Source of the DNA: Rhodosorus marinus
Taxonomy: Eukaryota; Rhodophyta; Stylonematophyceae; Stylonematales; Stylonemataceae
NCBI GenBank assembly: GCA_029953675.1
Contig: JAMWBK010000004.1
Coordinates: forward strand, 682,001 to 746,000
Direction: 5' to 3'
Length of the DNA stretch: 64,000 nucleotides
Position numbers and translations under genes: made by a program
The notes under the pieces: model-generated
The model's input: only the letters and a program-made list of their open reading frames with translations
The model's database searches: none
Told to the model about the DNA's origin: nothing
Part shown: in pieces, positions 20,038 through 31,588 of the stretch
How positions within the stretch are numbered: position 1 is the stretch's first letter
Layout: every line of letters begins with the position of its first letter

Positions 20038-23000
20038 TTTCTGGAACTCTGGCAATCCCTGCATAGGTGTCTAGGCCTTGGGCGAACAGCAAACGGTGAG
20101 TGGAAGAGTCCTCATTTCACAAGTTGAATAGTTACAGCTCTGAAAAATATACTCACAGTTTTCAAGTAGCAGTAAAGCCGTGGCCTCAAGGACGAAGGTG
20201 AACATCTAAGCTAGACTTAGTGGTGCTCGTGCCGGAGGAGGAGAAGAGGAAGAGAGAGGGAGAAAACAGAGCTATAACAGGCGAGGTCAAATTCTTCCGG
20301 ATTTTTTTTTTTTCTTTCCCCTGCGAATTTTCTCCTATTAGATAGAAATCTAGAGCCCGCAATGTCATGTAAGCCCATTTCCACCAATTATGCTTGGGAG
20401 ATTCGACGCCACCATAGCGTTTTCTCTATTGGCTTCCAGCAGGATAGCTGTGGGTAGACTCCATACAGCGCAACGCGCGCTCCATCGACTCCCAAGCTGC
20501 CATATGACTGGAAGCGATACCACAGAGGAGATGGAAACTTGCAACGGCTCAGAATGTCGAAAATAAATGTCTGTCGATCGTGAGCGGGTAATGGAGCTCG
20601 GGCGTCGAAAACAAATCATAGTGCAACAATTTTCAAGCTAAACTCGAACAGTCGCAATATTGATGCACTCTTTCGCCGCTAATATCGGTTAACGGCATCT
20701 GGTCCTCCCGATTGTCCCGAAGAACAAAAGACAATGCCAAACCGGAGGGGTACGCCTCTCTTACTTAGCAAAACACTCCTTTATAGCCAACCGCCGTTCT
20801 GTCTCGTACAGGTCCGTGCCGAAAGATTCACTCGGAACACACAGCAGATGAGCTGAAGACATGGCACTTATCGAACGATACCAGCTCACTAGACTAGAAC
20901 CTTTTCTTCTTCGATATATATAGCGCCGTCTAGGGTGGAGGAGTTATGTAGGTGGAGTGTCGGAGGTGGAGAGATGGCGGCGGAGTGATGGAGATGGTAT
21001 ATTGGAACTTCTATAGTAGAGATCTGGGGAGTAGGTACACGCAAATATTAGTCCGAGCTATTCTCCAGTCAGCCGGAATCTTTCGAAGCTGGGCGTAATC
21101 AACACACTGCGGACCGGCCTGAAAAAGTAACACAAAAAAGGTGTCCCCTTCCGTGTTCCTGAGATCCACCTTGACGAAAGATGCTCAAGGGAGTTCTTCC
21201 AGAAACGCTTCCAGGGACCTCCCCAAAACTTCCAACCCAAGCAACCTTACCTTGCCACAACCATCTCCCCCAAGACGAGAGTTTCCAACATGCAACTACC
21301 CCGGGACAAAACAATAGATTCATATCTTCCAGAGCAAATATGCCTTCGTCGCTCTCCCATTGAGAAGCCCTGGAAACTGCTTTGCGGAATGATCGCTAGA
21401 GGACGCCGCTCGTGGATAGGATTCTGCCGCTTCCTCTACCCTCTTGCTCAACAAGAATTGTTATCAACCACTGAATTCAGATTGTCTCGAACTTTGGACC
21501 AATCATAACTCTCATAGACGAATATGAATAAAAAACTATATCGAAAGCTTATCTTGAAAAGGGAAATATGTAATATTTATCAACATTCGTTTTCTTAACA
21601 TGTAGACGAATCTACCGTCCATTGACACAGGAACTGGTAGGGAAGAGCGGGTTTCCTCCCCCTCATAGGGTCGAGGGAGTAGGATGTGAGCAAAAAAATC
21701 TTCGTGGTGTATAGGGATTCGAAGCCGGGTTGAATTTCAGATGGTTCCGTGTCACCAGGCTGTTCCAGTGTCTTTCCCAGATTTTTTTGCTCGCTTTTCT
21801 GCGGCGGCTTAAGAATCATCGTGGCAGAATGCCTACAAGGATTGTGTAGAACGAGTAAAACATAGAACGCGACGCGCGGAGATAGCTAATATTAGATTCA
21901 GATATCACGATATGAAGGGCTTTTTCAGGATGAAGGGTTAGCAAGGACCGCACTCTCCACTCCCCACTCCTTCCTCACTCGCAAAGTAGGGATGTGGAGC
22001 GACAGTTTACATTGGGCTGCCCTCCTCCCCAGGCAGGCGGGTCAGTATGACCACGGAGGGGAGGGTTTGGACGTGATTCTAATTCTGAATCTGAGGAATC
22101 AAAAATAAGTTTTCCTCACAGCAGACGTCAAGATCCTCGATGTCTCTGTAAAAGTGACTTGCTTATTCTGACCCTCGTACGAGCTGTCCCCTCTTACCCC
22201 GGAAGTGATTGGGGCGTGCCGCTGTATATCAGGTTACAGCTCTAAGTCGCGAAATTTGACTGTAAAAACCTCACCCGAACACCCAATACGCAAACCAGGG
22301 GATCTCTCCATCGGTTGGTTCTCCTCCATCTCACAAACCAGCGAGCAAGTTGGTTGGTTGTGGTGGAAACCCTCTTCACCCGGAAACTCTTTACGGTGCC
22401 CCGCAAAAGAAATATCTAGATCATCCATTCTATCGTTTGCGCGCTTTCTATCGATTTAGAGTCCGTATGCAGTCTCTCAACAAGATACACCTCCTGAATC
22501 ATGCCGGTTCTCTTTTACAGGTTTACTCCACTTCCTGATTCAATGATTCTCAAAACGAATATCCCAGCGACGCGCGCAAGGACTCCAACCCGCTTGCAGC
22601 AGGCCGAAATTTCTCGGCAGAAAAGGTTTTCGACTATCAGAAAACAACTCTCGCTCACCTCTCTCGGTCACCTCTTCCGAAGAGCTCTTCATGGGATAAT
22701 ACGTAGCGTTTTACAAACCTCCTCAAAACCTATAAAGGAGCAACGAGAAGCGGACCCTCCCCATTCTCGTCCATCCTCCCCCTCATCGTTCACCACGTCG
22801 CCACTCCCGTTCACTGTCCTGAAATCGGACTATCCTTGAATTTCTGAGTCAATCATTTCGCGTAAACGCCTGTATATTATTTGACCAGACGATATGCATC
22901 TATCCAATGCAAAATGAATATAAATAATCTACTATAGATTCAACCATTTTAATCACTCTTTCATAGAAACACCTTAAAAGATCTCAACAATAAAATTAGA

Positions 23001-25857
23001 TTTTCCTTGGTTATCCATATTATCCAATATAATTAGAGGAAACATATCTTTCTTAGAATTTCTCAAATACATTGCATAAGGTCGGAGATTTCAGGTACAA
23101 TAGCCAGGTTTCTCCATCGCCTCTCGAAAGATTCAATATTATACTTTAATTTGAGTACAGTGTCATGAATAAGAGAATTTAAAAATGATATATATCAGGG
23201 AGAGGGAACCAACAAAGATGACAACATAATGTTCTAAATTTCATGATTTTAGGGCCTGTCCGATAGATGTCGCCAACGGCCTCCTTAATAGAATTTTCGT
23301 CCACTCGCCCCAATGACAAAATAGAAAGGACAGCAAAAGATGAGAATATAATTTTCCCATTTCTCGATATCAACAAATGAAACAAAGAAAAACGAAAAAA
23401 ACAATTGATCATGGTAAATATATGGAAAAGGGGAGGGGGGTATGTGTGTAAGTGTAATCAAATGGAGACTTAGTTTTTTTACAACTAAACAATGACGCAG
23501 TTCAATTTTTATCAAGATCGAATACAAAACAACAAAAAACAGGATGAGTGAGCGAATGAATAGACGCGGAGTGTCTGGAAAAGTAAATATAATTCGTACT
23601 GTTGATGAAAAAATGTTTCTCCCCAGCAAATGTTCGCCAATTATATATATATTGAAATTAGATCGTTTTCAATATTCCCGTCGTTGTTTTTTATTCATTG
23701 AGAAAATTTGTCTGACTGCAAAACTCGTTTTTTCCTTTTCTCGATGAGCGAGGAGAGGGCTGTGAGAGAAACGCGAGGAGGGATTGGGGGGGGGGGGAAA
23801 GCGATGGAGAGGAATGGAGAGTTGTTTTTTTTTTTCCACTTTCCTTTTGCCGGTTGTAAGTGAGATCAGATACGTGCGGGAGGTTACGTAAGTGTGTGTC
23901 AGTAGGGGGGGTGTTATGAGGATTGTTTTGGAGGGGGAGGAAGGAGGAGCTTGAGTAAGTTTTTTTCTTGTTTTGTTCTTTGGAGGGGTGTGTGTGTGTG
24001 TGCGTTCGTGCTCAACGCTGTTCCTCCACCAACTTTTGATCGAAATACTGGCGAAGATGTTGCATACGGGTTTCTTCTAGATCGGCACCTGTGGGGCGAT
24101 GTTTTGCTTTTTCCGCAGGTTGGGGGGGAGGGGGAGGGTTTATCTAATGCTCATTTGGATGGGAGTGGTTAGCCCTCACCCGGGAGAACCTTTTTTTTTT
24201 CACGGTTTGGGGGTGAAAGGTGATGCTCTGTACTCTTGACCACGCTGAGTAGGTAGTTCTTCTAGATTCACTTCATAACAATGCGTTGCCACTTGGTCTG
24301 GAGTAGCGAGAATTATTGTATGGTGGTTTTGTATCGAGCATCATCATTTGGCAATTTGGTCTTCTGTGTCCGACGCGATGCTAGGTCACGTTCCCATAGA
24401 CTTGGGAATCAGTATTTTGCGGGCTTGCATAGCGAGAGCCTGGTCCTCTGTGGTTTTGCTTTTCGGAGCGCAAGGCACGCTTTGGCCAGTAGCAAAACAC
24501 GTTTTGGGAGGTTGTGTAGGTGGTGTGCCACTTCGTAGGGAAGATTACGATCGAACCTCTTCGATGAGGGTTCCCTGAGTATCCGTACCCCGACTTACAA
24601 AATTCAGCTTAATTTGGCTGCAACAACAGTCCTTAATGCCTCTCCTTTGTTACTTACTCTGCATTCCTCTACGGGGGATTTACGAGAATACGTTTTTGCC
24701 CCTATAACTTCGTGACTCCATAAGAACCAGCACCTTTGCTTTCTACACACACATCCAACGTCGAATTATTCCTTCGCATGATTCGAGAAGGTCCCAAGCC
24801 ACTCCCGCCAACAGCCAAGGTCTACGTTCTGCTTTGTGGGACTGTACCTTCGGATGCTCCACAGGCCGATACAGCAAAAGGGTCGGAAATCATCTGCATC
24901 CTTTTCATTTCTTCGGGCGGCAGGGTCCAAGAATGAGAAAGATTCTTGCCATATCAAATCGAAATTACAGCACTGTGTGTTTCTCGACAGCTATCTAAGT
25001 GCACGGAAAGGTGGACCGTGCATAGGCTGGTGGATTCTATGTTAAATTCATATCGACACAAAAACCATTACCGCAGTGTCCCAGGCGTGGGTCACTCCAA
25101 TTGCACGGACTCACTTTCTATCGTGCGTTTCAAATTGGCAGGTTTTTTCACCGCAAAGACTTGATATTCTCGTGGTAGAGATACGGCCACGCTCTCCACC
25201 TTTTCGTCTTGACTGACAACAAGTACTGCCAGAAACAGTTCCGAGCGATGAGGAGACAAGACTTGTTCCCGTCCCCCCTACCCCTTTCTTTTTCTCGCCA
25301 TGTTGCGTCTGGAAGGGGAAGTTTTTTTTTCTGAGCGCTTGGAGCACCTCTCTTGAAATGACCGAGAGGGCAATTTCGTCGGGGAGAACTCACCCCCCCT
25401 TCCACCTCGTCGAGCGTGGATGCATACACTTTCTCCCAGAACCGGCCTTCCCTGGAATGCCCCTAGGTTCCTGGTGTTGAAAAATTCTCCTTTTCACTTC
25501 TTTCTCACCCGCGCGCTCTGGATTTCTCTCTAAAGAGGCAATACACCCTCCCCCCCCTGTTGCTCGCTGAGGTGTGTCGATACCAAAAACTTGGGGGGCT
25601 TGCTTACCATGACGCCCCCGAGATATCGTCTCACAGTCTAGCCGGCTTCCACGAGCACACTTTGATACACAGCCATCCCTCCGAATTGTCAGGGAAAAAA
25701 GGGACAAAATAGGTCATCTCACTGGTTCGATAGGCTCCTTATTGGGCCAAGCTCCTTATTGGGCTATTTCGATGGCGAAGAAAGTTGGTGAGATACAACT
25801 TGAGCGACAATAACACAATAGATATGGAGCCCGTGGAAACCTTGATCAGAGTGAGAG
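20038..25857. other. Long spacer between retroelement debris and the second Cys-rich gene
   Basis: No gene I can support. AT-rich blocks near 21.5-21.6, 22.85-23.2 and 23.5-23.7 kb. Short homopolymer and GT runs near 23.78-24.0 kb. Small frames are random-looking. Confidence 0.4.
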
Positions 25858-25865
25858 TATAAAAG
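25858..25865 (+). promoter_or_regulatory. TATA box of the second Cys-rich gene
   Basis: TATAAAAG ends 122 bp before the ATG at 25988. Confidence 0.65.
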
Positions 25866-25987
25866 GCTGCAAAGCTTGGATGCTGAGGTGGGGATCTCGA
25901 GGAGTATCCAAGACAAGTTCACAAGGAGATTGGGTGAAGTAGTACGAATCTGATCTCAGAGCTGAAGAGTCAATTGGAATTGCAACG

Positions 25988-26995
25988 ATGAGAGGACAGT
26001 ATATCAGTGTGTTGGTTCTTGCACTTATCGGGGTTGCGCTTGCAACGCTGTCGCCGCCAGTACCACCACCAACACCATCGAAGACGTGTAAGGAGATAGC
26101 TAGCAAGATCCCCGGAATTATGACAACCAGGGAGAAGAAATGTAACGCGAGGAAGGAGTGCTCGCAGTGCTGTGATGAGCATTGCAATATTGTTACGTGC
26201 AATAATTGCGACGATGACTGTCCCAAACAGTGCTTTGACCACCCGAAGGTGATCGATTTGTATGTTGATATCACCTGCAACATTGACGACTACTGGAACG
26301 TTGAGTGCATCGTCTGCGACTGCCCCGAAGAGGGTAAATTTGACTGGGAGGCGGTCGCAAAGATGCTCAAGGAGAAACTCCTCTGGCAGCTCACTGAATC
26401 AGACCAGTGCAAGATGGGCAAGATGTTCAACGATTTCAAGCTCACCTGTGGACTCTCTACCAAGAAATGGAGTTCTGACGGCTCGGTCGTACCTGCTGCT
26501 AACGACACTGGCGTGTCCGCGAGGACCCAGACGAGCTGGCCGAAATACTTCCCATTCCAGTGCAAGTTTGATAATTGGATGTGCATCTTCACTGACCGCA
26601 GTTTCAAGGACGTCCACATCAGGATTGAGAAGAAATGCCACCTGGTCGGAAAGCCCGCGTGCAGAATGTCGATCAAGAAGACCGTTCCCGACTGCTACAA
26701 CTGCGACGCTGACAGTCAGACCTCTTGGAAACTGTCGGGCAGGGTCTTCAGTACCCACAAGACGTGCAAGGAGAGCGGCCCGGCCAACAAGTGCGTCCAG
26801 CCGCCGCCAGAGATCACCATCGATTTCACCGGCGGATGCTCGGAGCTCTGTCTTCATGCCGACAAAGGAGACTCTTGCAACCTTTGTACTGATAAGTTCG
26901 GTAACAAGACAGACAGGATACCTCCGCTCTGCGTCAGTAAGAACCTGGACCGGGGTCTATACTATAACGATTGCAGTGGGAGTGAACCACGGTAA
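25988..26995 (+). CDS. Secreted cysteine-rich protein, paralogue 2
   Basis: The product is 335 residues with about 30 cysteines. The signal peptide is MRGQYISVLVLALIGVALA, followed by a short proline-rich stretch (SPPVPPPTP). Blocks in order are KCSQCC-type (ECSQCCDEHCNIVTCNNC, about residues 58-75), YVDITCNIDDYWNVECIVC (about 92-110), an amphipathic segment AKMLKEKLLWQL, FPFQCK with CIFTDRSFKDVHIRIEKKC (about 190-220), DCYNCD, and the C-terminal CLHADKGDSCNLCTDKFGNK with RIPPLC. It is very close to paralogue 3 and more distant from paralogue 1. It carries an extra linker (about 160-185) rich in S, T and V. TATA box and AATAAA both fit. It is probably an extracellular structural or binding protein; family not recognised. 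Confidence 0.9.
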   Translation: MRGQYISVLVLALIGVALATLSPPVPPPTPSKTCKEIASKIPGIMTTREKKCNARKECSQCCDEHCNIVTCNNCDDDCPKQCFDHPKVIDLYVDITCNIDDYWNVECIVCDCPEEGKFDWEAVAKMLKEKLLWQLTESDQCKMGKMFNDFKLTCGLSTKKWSSDGSVVPAANDTGVSARTQTSWPKYFPFQCKFDNWMCIFTDRSFKDVHIRIEKKCHLVGKPACRMSIKKTVPDCYNCDADSQTSWKLSGRVFSTHKTCKESGPANKCVQPPPEITIDFTGGCSELCLHADKGDSCNLCTDKFGNKTDRIPPLCVSKNLDRGLYYNDCSGSEPR

Positions 26996-27088
26996 AACGT
27001 GTTCCGGGTACGGTGTGTGGCTGCTGAGCAAGTTTAGGCGATTCTATTTCCTAGAGTTGTTTATCCTAGCCCTCCCACTATACACCTC

Positions 27089-27094
27089 AATAAA
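27089..27094 (+). terminator. Polyadenylation signal of Cys-rich paralogue 2
   Basis: AATAAA 94 bp after the stop codon. Confidence 0.6.
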
Positions 27095-28807
27095 GCATCT
27101 AGATTGAGGTCTCCTAGTCCCATCATCGGAGCAAAGCCTGTCGAAATAGTGCTCTCGCACTTCAATTCAGCAAAATATCTACTACTCCAGTCAATTCGAC
27201 TGGATTTCTGCACAATCGAGCACCGATGTAGGAGGCATAGAGCTGAGACGGGATGTAGCAATCACGGGCCATGCTAAACCACTTTTTCAGGTTTTATCCA
27301 GAAAAGTGTCGGTCACATCAAGCCGCGAGAGTGAGCCCGGGGAGCTTGGTCATCTGGGGACAGATTTTGGAGATCACGCCTTTAACGGGTGGTTTAGTCT
27401 GGTTGCTGCATCTTCCAACTACCGAAAATACTGTTGGGTGAGGACTCTTGTCAACTCGACTGAGATCAATATCTAACCTTCTCGTGCATCTCGGATGATG
27501 AGGTTTTGTTTTAGCCCTTATTAGCAACACCGTATGTGGGGTATGACACTTAAGTTCCTGGACCTTCTCTCCCCGTGCCTGAGCTCTTCTTTGTGCCGTA
27601 ACCTGTAGTTTAATACCATTGGTTAAGGCACTGCCGCGAGCATGTCCATACGTATCAGTTATTTACATCGTTGTTAGGAACCTCGACTTGAAATTCACAT
27701 ATTTGCGTTTTCCTTAATTGTATAAAACGATAACAATCGACGATATTAAGCAACTTCATCCTATCTATTAATATACCCTGAAACCCTGACGCAGCTTAAA
27801 GCGAACATGAAAAGACAAACTAAAGAGCGCTAGCAGAAGCGGCGCTAGTGCGCCTATGGTATCATTCTGCTAGAGGCAAATATTATGTTATTGACATAGA
27901 GGTTCCGATCTGCACTGGGGGCGGAAGCCACCTTTCACACGCATACGCGGCTAGATCTTCGGGCGATGCGAGTCTACTAGCTAAAGCTTAGACTCTGCCC
28001 ACTATCCAGATGCTCTAGGTGATTAGGGCAGCTTCCTCCTCGTCCACTTTATGGTAGAGGCATTAGAAAATGTACTATACACTCTGCAGGGCGGTCGCTA
28101 AAAAAAAAAAAAAAACTTTTGCGAGGACATGCCAAGCATGACTTGTCAAGGTGGTTAGACCTTTCCACAATGAAAACTGAAACCTCTTTTGAACTCTGCC
28201 CGCACGCACGGGGTGTGGAGGGAGGTTCGCAGTGCTCTTGGAAAACGCAGTAAAACCATCTCTAACCAGAAGGTTCCCCTAGACCGTTAAATTTCATCAA
28301 TACCAGGGTTAAATCCCAGACCATGGTGAAAATGAAGCCAAACCGTACCTCCGCGGTAGTCCCCTACCCCATTCCAAACCTGGGGGCTAGTAGACACCAC
28401 CTCAGTAGTCCCAACCATCGAAAAGTGTACCAAAACACAATAAACCGGGCCAAAAGAATCGAAACACATGGACAATGACTTGAGCGAGGGTTCTATATTA
28501 AGAACACAACACCCAGAATAACCTTTGTAGCCCAGGTTTGATCTAGACAAATCATTTTTATGAAAAAATAGACTTTATCTAGAAACTTCTGGCGAAATTG
28601 AGTGCTCATGTTGCGGAGGCGGGGCCTCTCTCAATTCGAGGCCGGACTGGGAGCAGGTAGGGCCGACCGGGGAGTTCGTGTGCGAGAGGCCGATGAGAGC
28701 GTTCAAATAAGCAGGCAAGAGGTACGTGCGGAGGTCAGGAGTCAACCTCGGTTGAGAAAGACACTCAGATAATATTGAATGTTGTTCTGCCAATCCAACC
28801 CAAATGG

Positions 28808-28831
28808 TCCGATCAAACCAATTCATTCAAT
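28808..28831 (+). mobile_element. Solo 3' end of family A
   Basis: CCGATCAAACCAATTCATTCAATA, the 3' terminus of family A, preceded by sequence that does not resemble the element's coding end. Confidence 0.5.
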
Positions 28832-31175
28832 AGTCGGGAAAGACCCTGAGAGCCGTTGACGCTAAAAGACAGGGTAAATGGAGCTGGTTGTACAACCAAT
28901 GCCAGAACGATGTTCAGGAGGAGAGAGACAGCTCCTCAGCGTTCTTCTTGGTGACAAAGTAAACTTGACAACCACCCGAATTCCGAGCGCGGGGAAGCAG
29001 AACTGAAAGGTTCCACCATCTGCGGGTCGAATAGCCCCGGAACGGATCGATTGGAAACGGTATGTGGCAGCCGAAAACTGCTAGCCGTGGACACTGCTTT
29101 TGGATATGGTCGCTCGCGTTACCAATTCTAAAGCTCCGTCAAGATAAGTTGGAAAACTGAATGTAGGTCGAAAATCTCAGGGAAAAAGTCCATTGGAAAA
29201 TCCTCCTCACGCCCGTGAGACACCTTGTGACCAGTACCCTTGTTTTGAACACATATTTCCTTTCCACAGCACAAAGACGTGGTCCAGCCGCAGCGACATT
29301 CCCCCACATCAAGGAAAACCGGCATCGGAGGATGGCAGAAGACCTCCAAACTCAACCCAAAAGGTCATCTCCTCACGGACGCTAGCTCTAAGATTGGTCC
29401 TTCAAGTAGACCCAGCACCCCGTGAGAATATCTCGCCACCTCCGTCGCCAATTCATAGTGTTCCTCATCCGCGTTGTATCATATCTTAGCGCTGAACCTC
29501 TCCCTGGACTCTTCCCCAAGTCCCGGTTTGCTCAAGCTCAGTCCTAACCTCTACCCTGGCCCGCAACACGCCTACCAGGGACTGAAATGAATGAATGAAT
29601 TTGTTACCAGGGACTAGGGCAGTCAGCAAACCCCTATCTTCGAACAAGCGTCAACGTAGAAGCTACTTTGGGCCCAGTGTCCCGATTCTTGTTATGATTT
29701 TGTGCAAAATAATTGTTCCGTCTTGAGGAGAGATATCGGCGAACTCGGCTGATCAGTTTCAGAACGGGTTTTCTCTCTGTGTCTGTACGGAGAGGGTGGC
29801 TTAGCATACCTTGAAACGGGATGGAACAGGCGTATCCCTGAGATAAAAAGGAGGGACAATTGTGCAAATCTAGCGCATGAGAAAATGTCGATAGGGTTTT
29901 AGTAACAAGCTACTAAACCAAAGCCACTATCAAACGCAACCCAATGAACGGGATGGAAAGAGCCGTGCAAGACTCTACGTATCCCAACGACAGGGCTGGC
30001 GCTACTCGCGGCCGGGGATGGGGGGGGAAGGTGCTTTGTAAATGCTTCACACATGGGTCACGGTGAGGGGTAGGCGCTCGGGGGAGTTTATTTTCGGGAG
30101 CCAGCTGAGACGCTCCCCTCAGCAATCTGTTGCGAAATGAATCTGTTCTTGTGGACTGTCCGTACCTGAGAGTTGCGCGCACATAAAACTTCGCTAACTC
30201 CTATTCAGCATATCAAATTCAAACCCTTGAAGTCACTAGCTCTTATTTCTTGTATCTATTTCCCTAGTGCTTATTGCCCGTTTCACTAATACACATTCTG
30301 CTTTGGTGAGGAGGTGTGGTCTCCCCAAAAAGAACCTTTGCGCTTGTTGAGTTTGACCCTTTTTACTGTTAGACTGCTACTCATGCTAACCAATCCTGTC
30401 GACCATGTCTGAAGCGAGTTCTGGGGCGATTTGATAAGCTCCATGACGTTACCGTCAGGTCAGAACATATCCCCGGAGGAAAACCCGTCTTCAATGCATC
30501 AGCGTACGTCTGTGCGCTCATCACATAATGTTTGCCTTTGATACATTGTCTGGAGGTGGACAGCCTGTCTTTTGAGGATAGTGACTAGGTGAAACTTGTA
30601 CCGGCACCCAAACATCTCCACCGATAACGTTGTGCTTGTTCAGTTGTTGAGGCCTGCATGCCGTCTTGAAACTGATCTGATCTGTCGGTCAGCGAGCATT
30701 TTAAACCATTTTACTGGGTACCGTTTGGTTGAGGCGCGCCAGTTTTTCATACTCAACACCATCACCCCTACCCAAGAAAGATAGGCAACACCAAACCCCT
30801 AAACTCTCCTCCCTTTCCCTCCTCTAAAGTTCCCACCAACTCTGCCCGTTTCCCCGCAACCAAAACAAAACAAAAACCTGAACTCCGATCAAATTCACCA
30901 ACTCTAACTCTCTCTAAGAGGCAAACTAAACTACTAGAATTCAATAGACTAGGCAAAGTCCATATCGCGTCGAAAATACGTATCGAATTTCGCCTAACTT
31001 TCACTTTTTGTGTTTCGGAAGAAAATAGATTGGGAAAATACAATATTTTTTTATATCTTCTTAGGATGAGATATTTTCTGTTCAGCCCATTGAAATAAAA
31101 AAAAACAGACGAGAAAAGTAATCAAAAAGAATAGATTTTTTTCGCCCTAAATTTTTTTTATCGGAACGTCTCTGT

Positions 31176-31261
31176 TCGACGGGTTTTTGTAATTTTTGCT
31201 AAGAAAGTGTTCTCAAACTCGACGGGTTTTTGTAATTTTTGCTAAGGGGGTGTTCTCAATT
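31176..31261. repeat. 43-bp direct tandem duplication
   Basis: TCGACGGGTTTTTGTAATTTTTGCTAAG is repeated at 31176 and 31219. The 43-bp units differ only by AAA/GGG and at the last bases. Confidence 0.9.
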
Positions 31262-31487
31262 ATATCTGGGTGGTTGGACAAGAGGAAGAGAGAAAATATT
31301 GAAGCAAATCGTTTTTTGTTTGATCAGGAAAAGGTGAAGGGGAGATGGGGGTGTGTGAAGAAAGGGGTATTGATGAGGTCAAAAGTATGCCGATGGGGAC
31401 GGTTTTTGGATTGATTTACGTTCATGAGTTCGTTGTAGAGTACAAGGAAGAAAGTAGGAGATGGGGCGTTATAGATATAGGATTGTA

Positions 31488-31588
31488 CCAAGTGGGTCAG
31501 CTTTTTCGCCGTTTACGACCCAGAAAGTGGATAAACCCGCGAAAACAGAGGGGTTTACCGTCCTCTGCGACAAACCCGACCCACTTGG
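31488..31588. repeat. Short inverted-repeat element, about 100 bp
   Basis: CCAAGTGGGTC at 31488-31498 is the exact reverse complement of GACCCACTTGG at 31578-31588, and inner parts (ATAAACCC / GGGGTTTA) also pair. It could be a small foldback element. I see no clear target-site duplication. Confidence 0.45.

Noticed and set aside
26262-27107. 281-codon plus-strand frame overlapping Cys-rich paralogue 2
   Set aside because: Out-of-frame shadow with serine/threonine/arginine-rich random composition. The other frame has the signal peptide and conserved cysteines.
28575-28826. Minus-strand frame with C/H residues resembling the tail of a LINE or RNase H protein
   Set aside because: The cysteine and histidine spacing does not match a known motif well, and no reverse transcriptase lies upstream.
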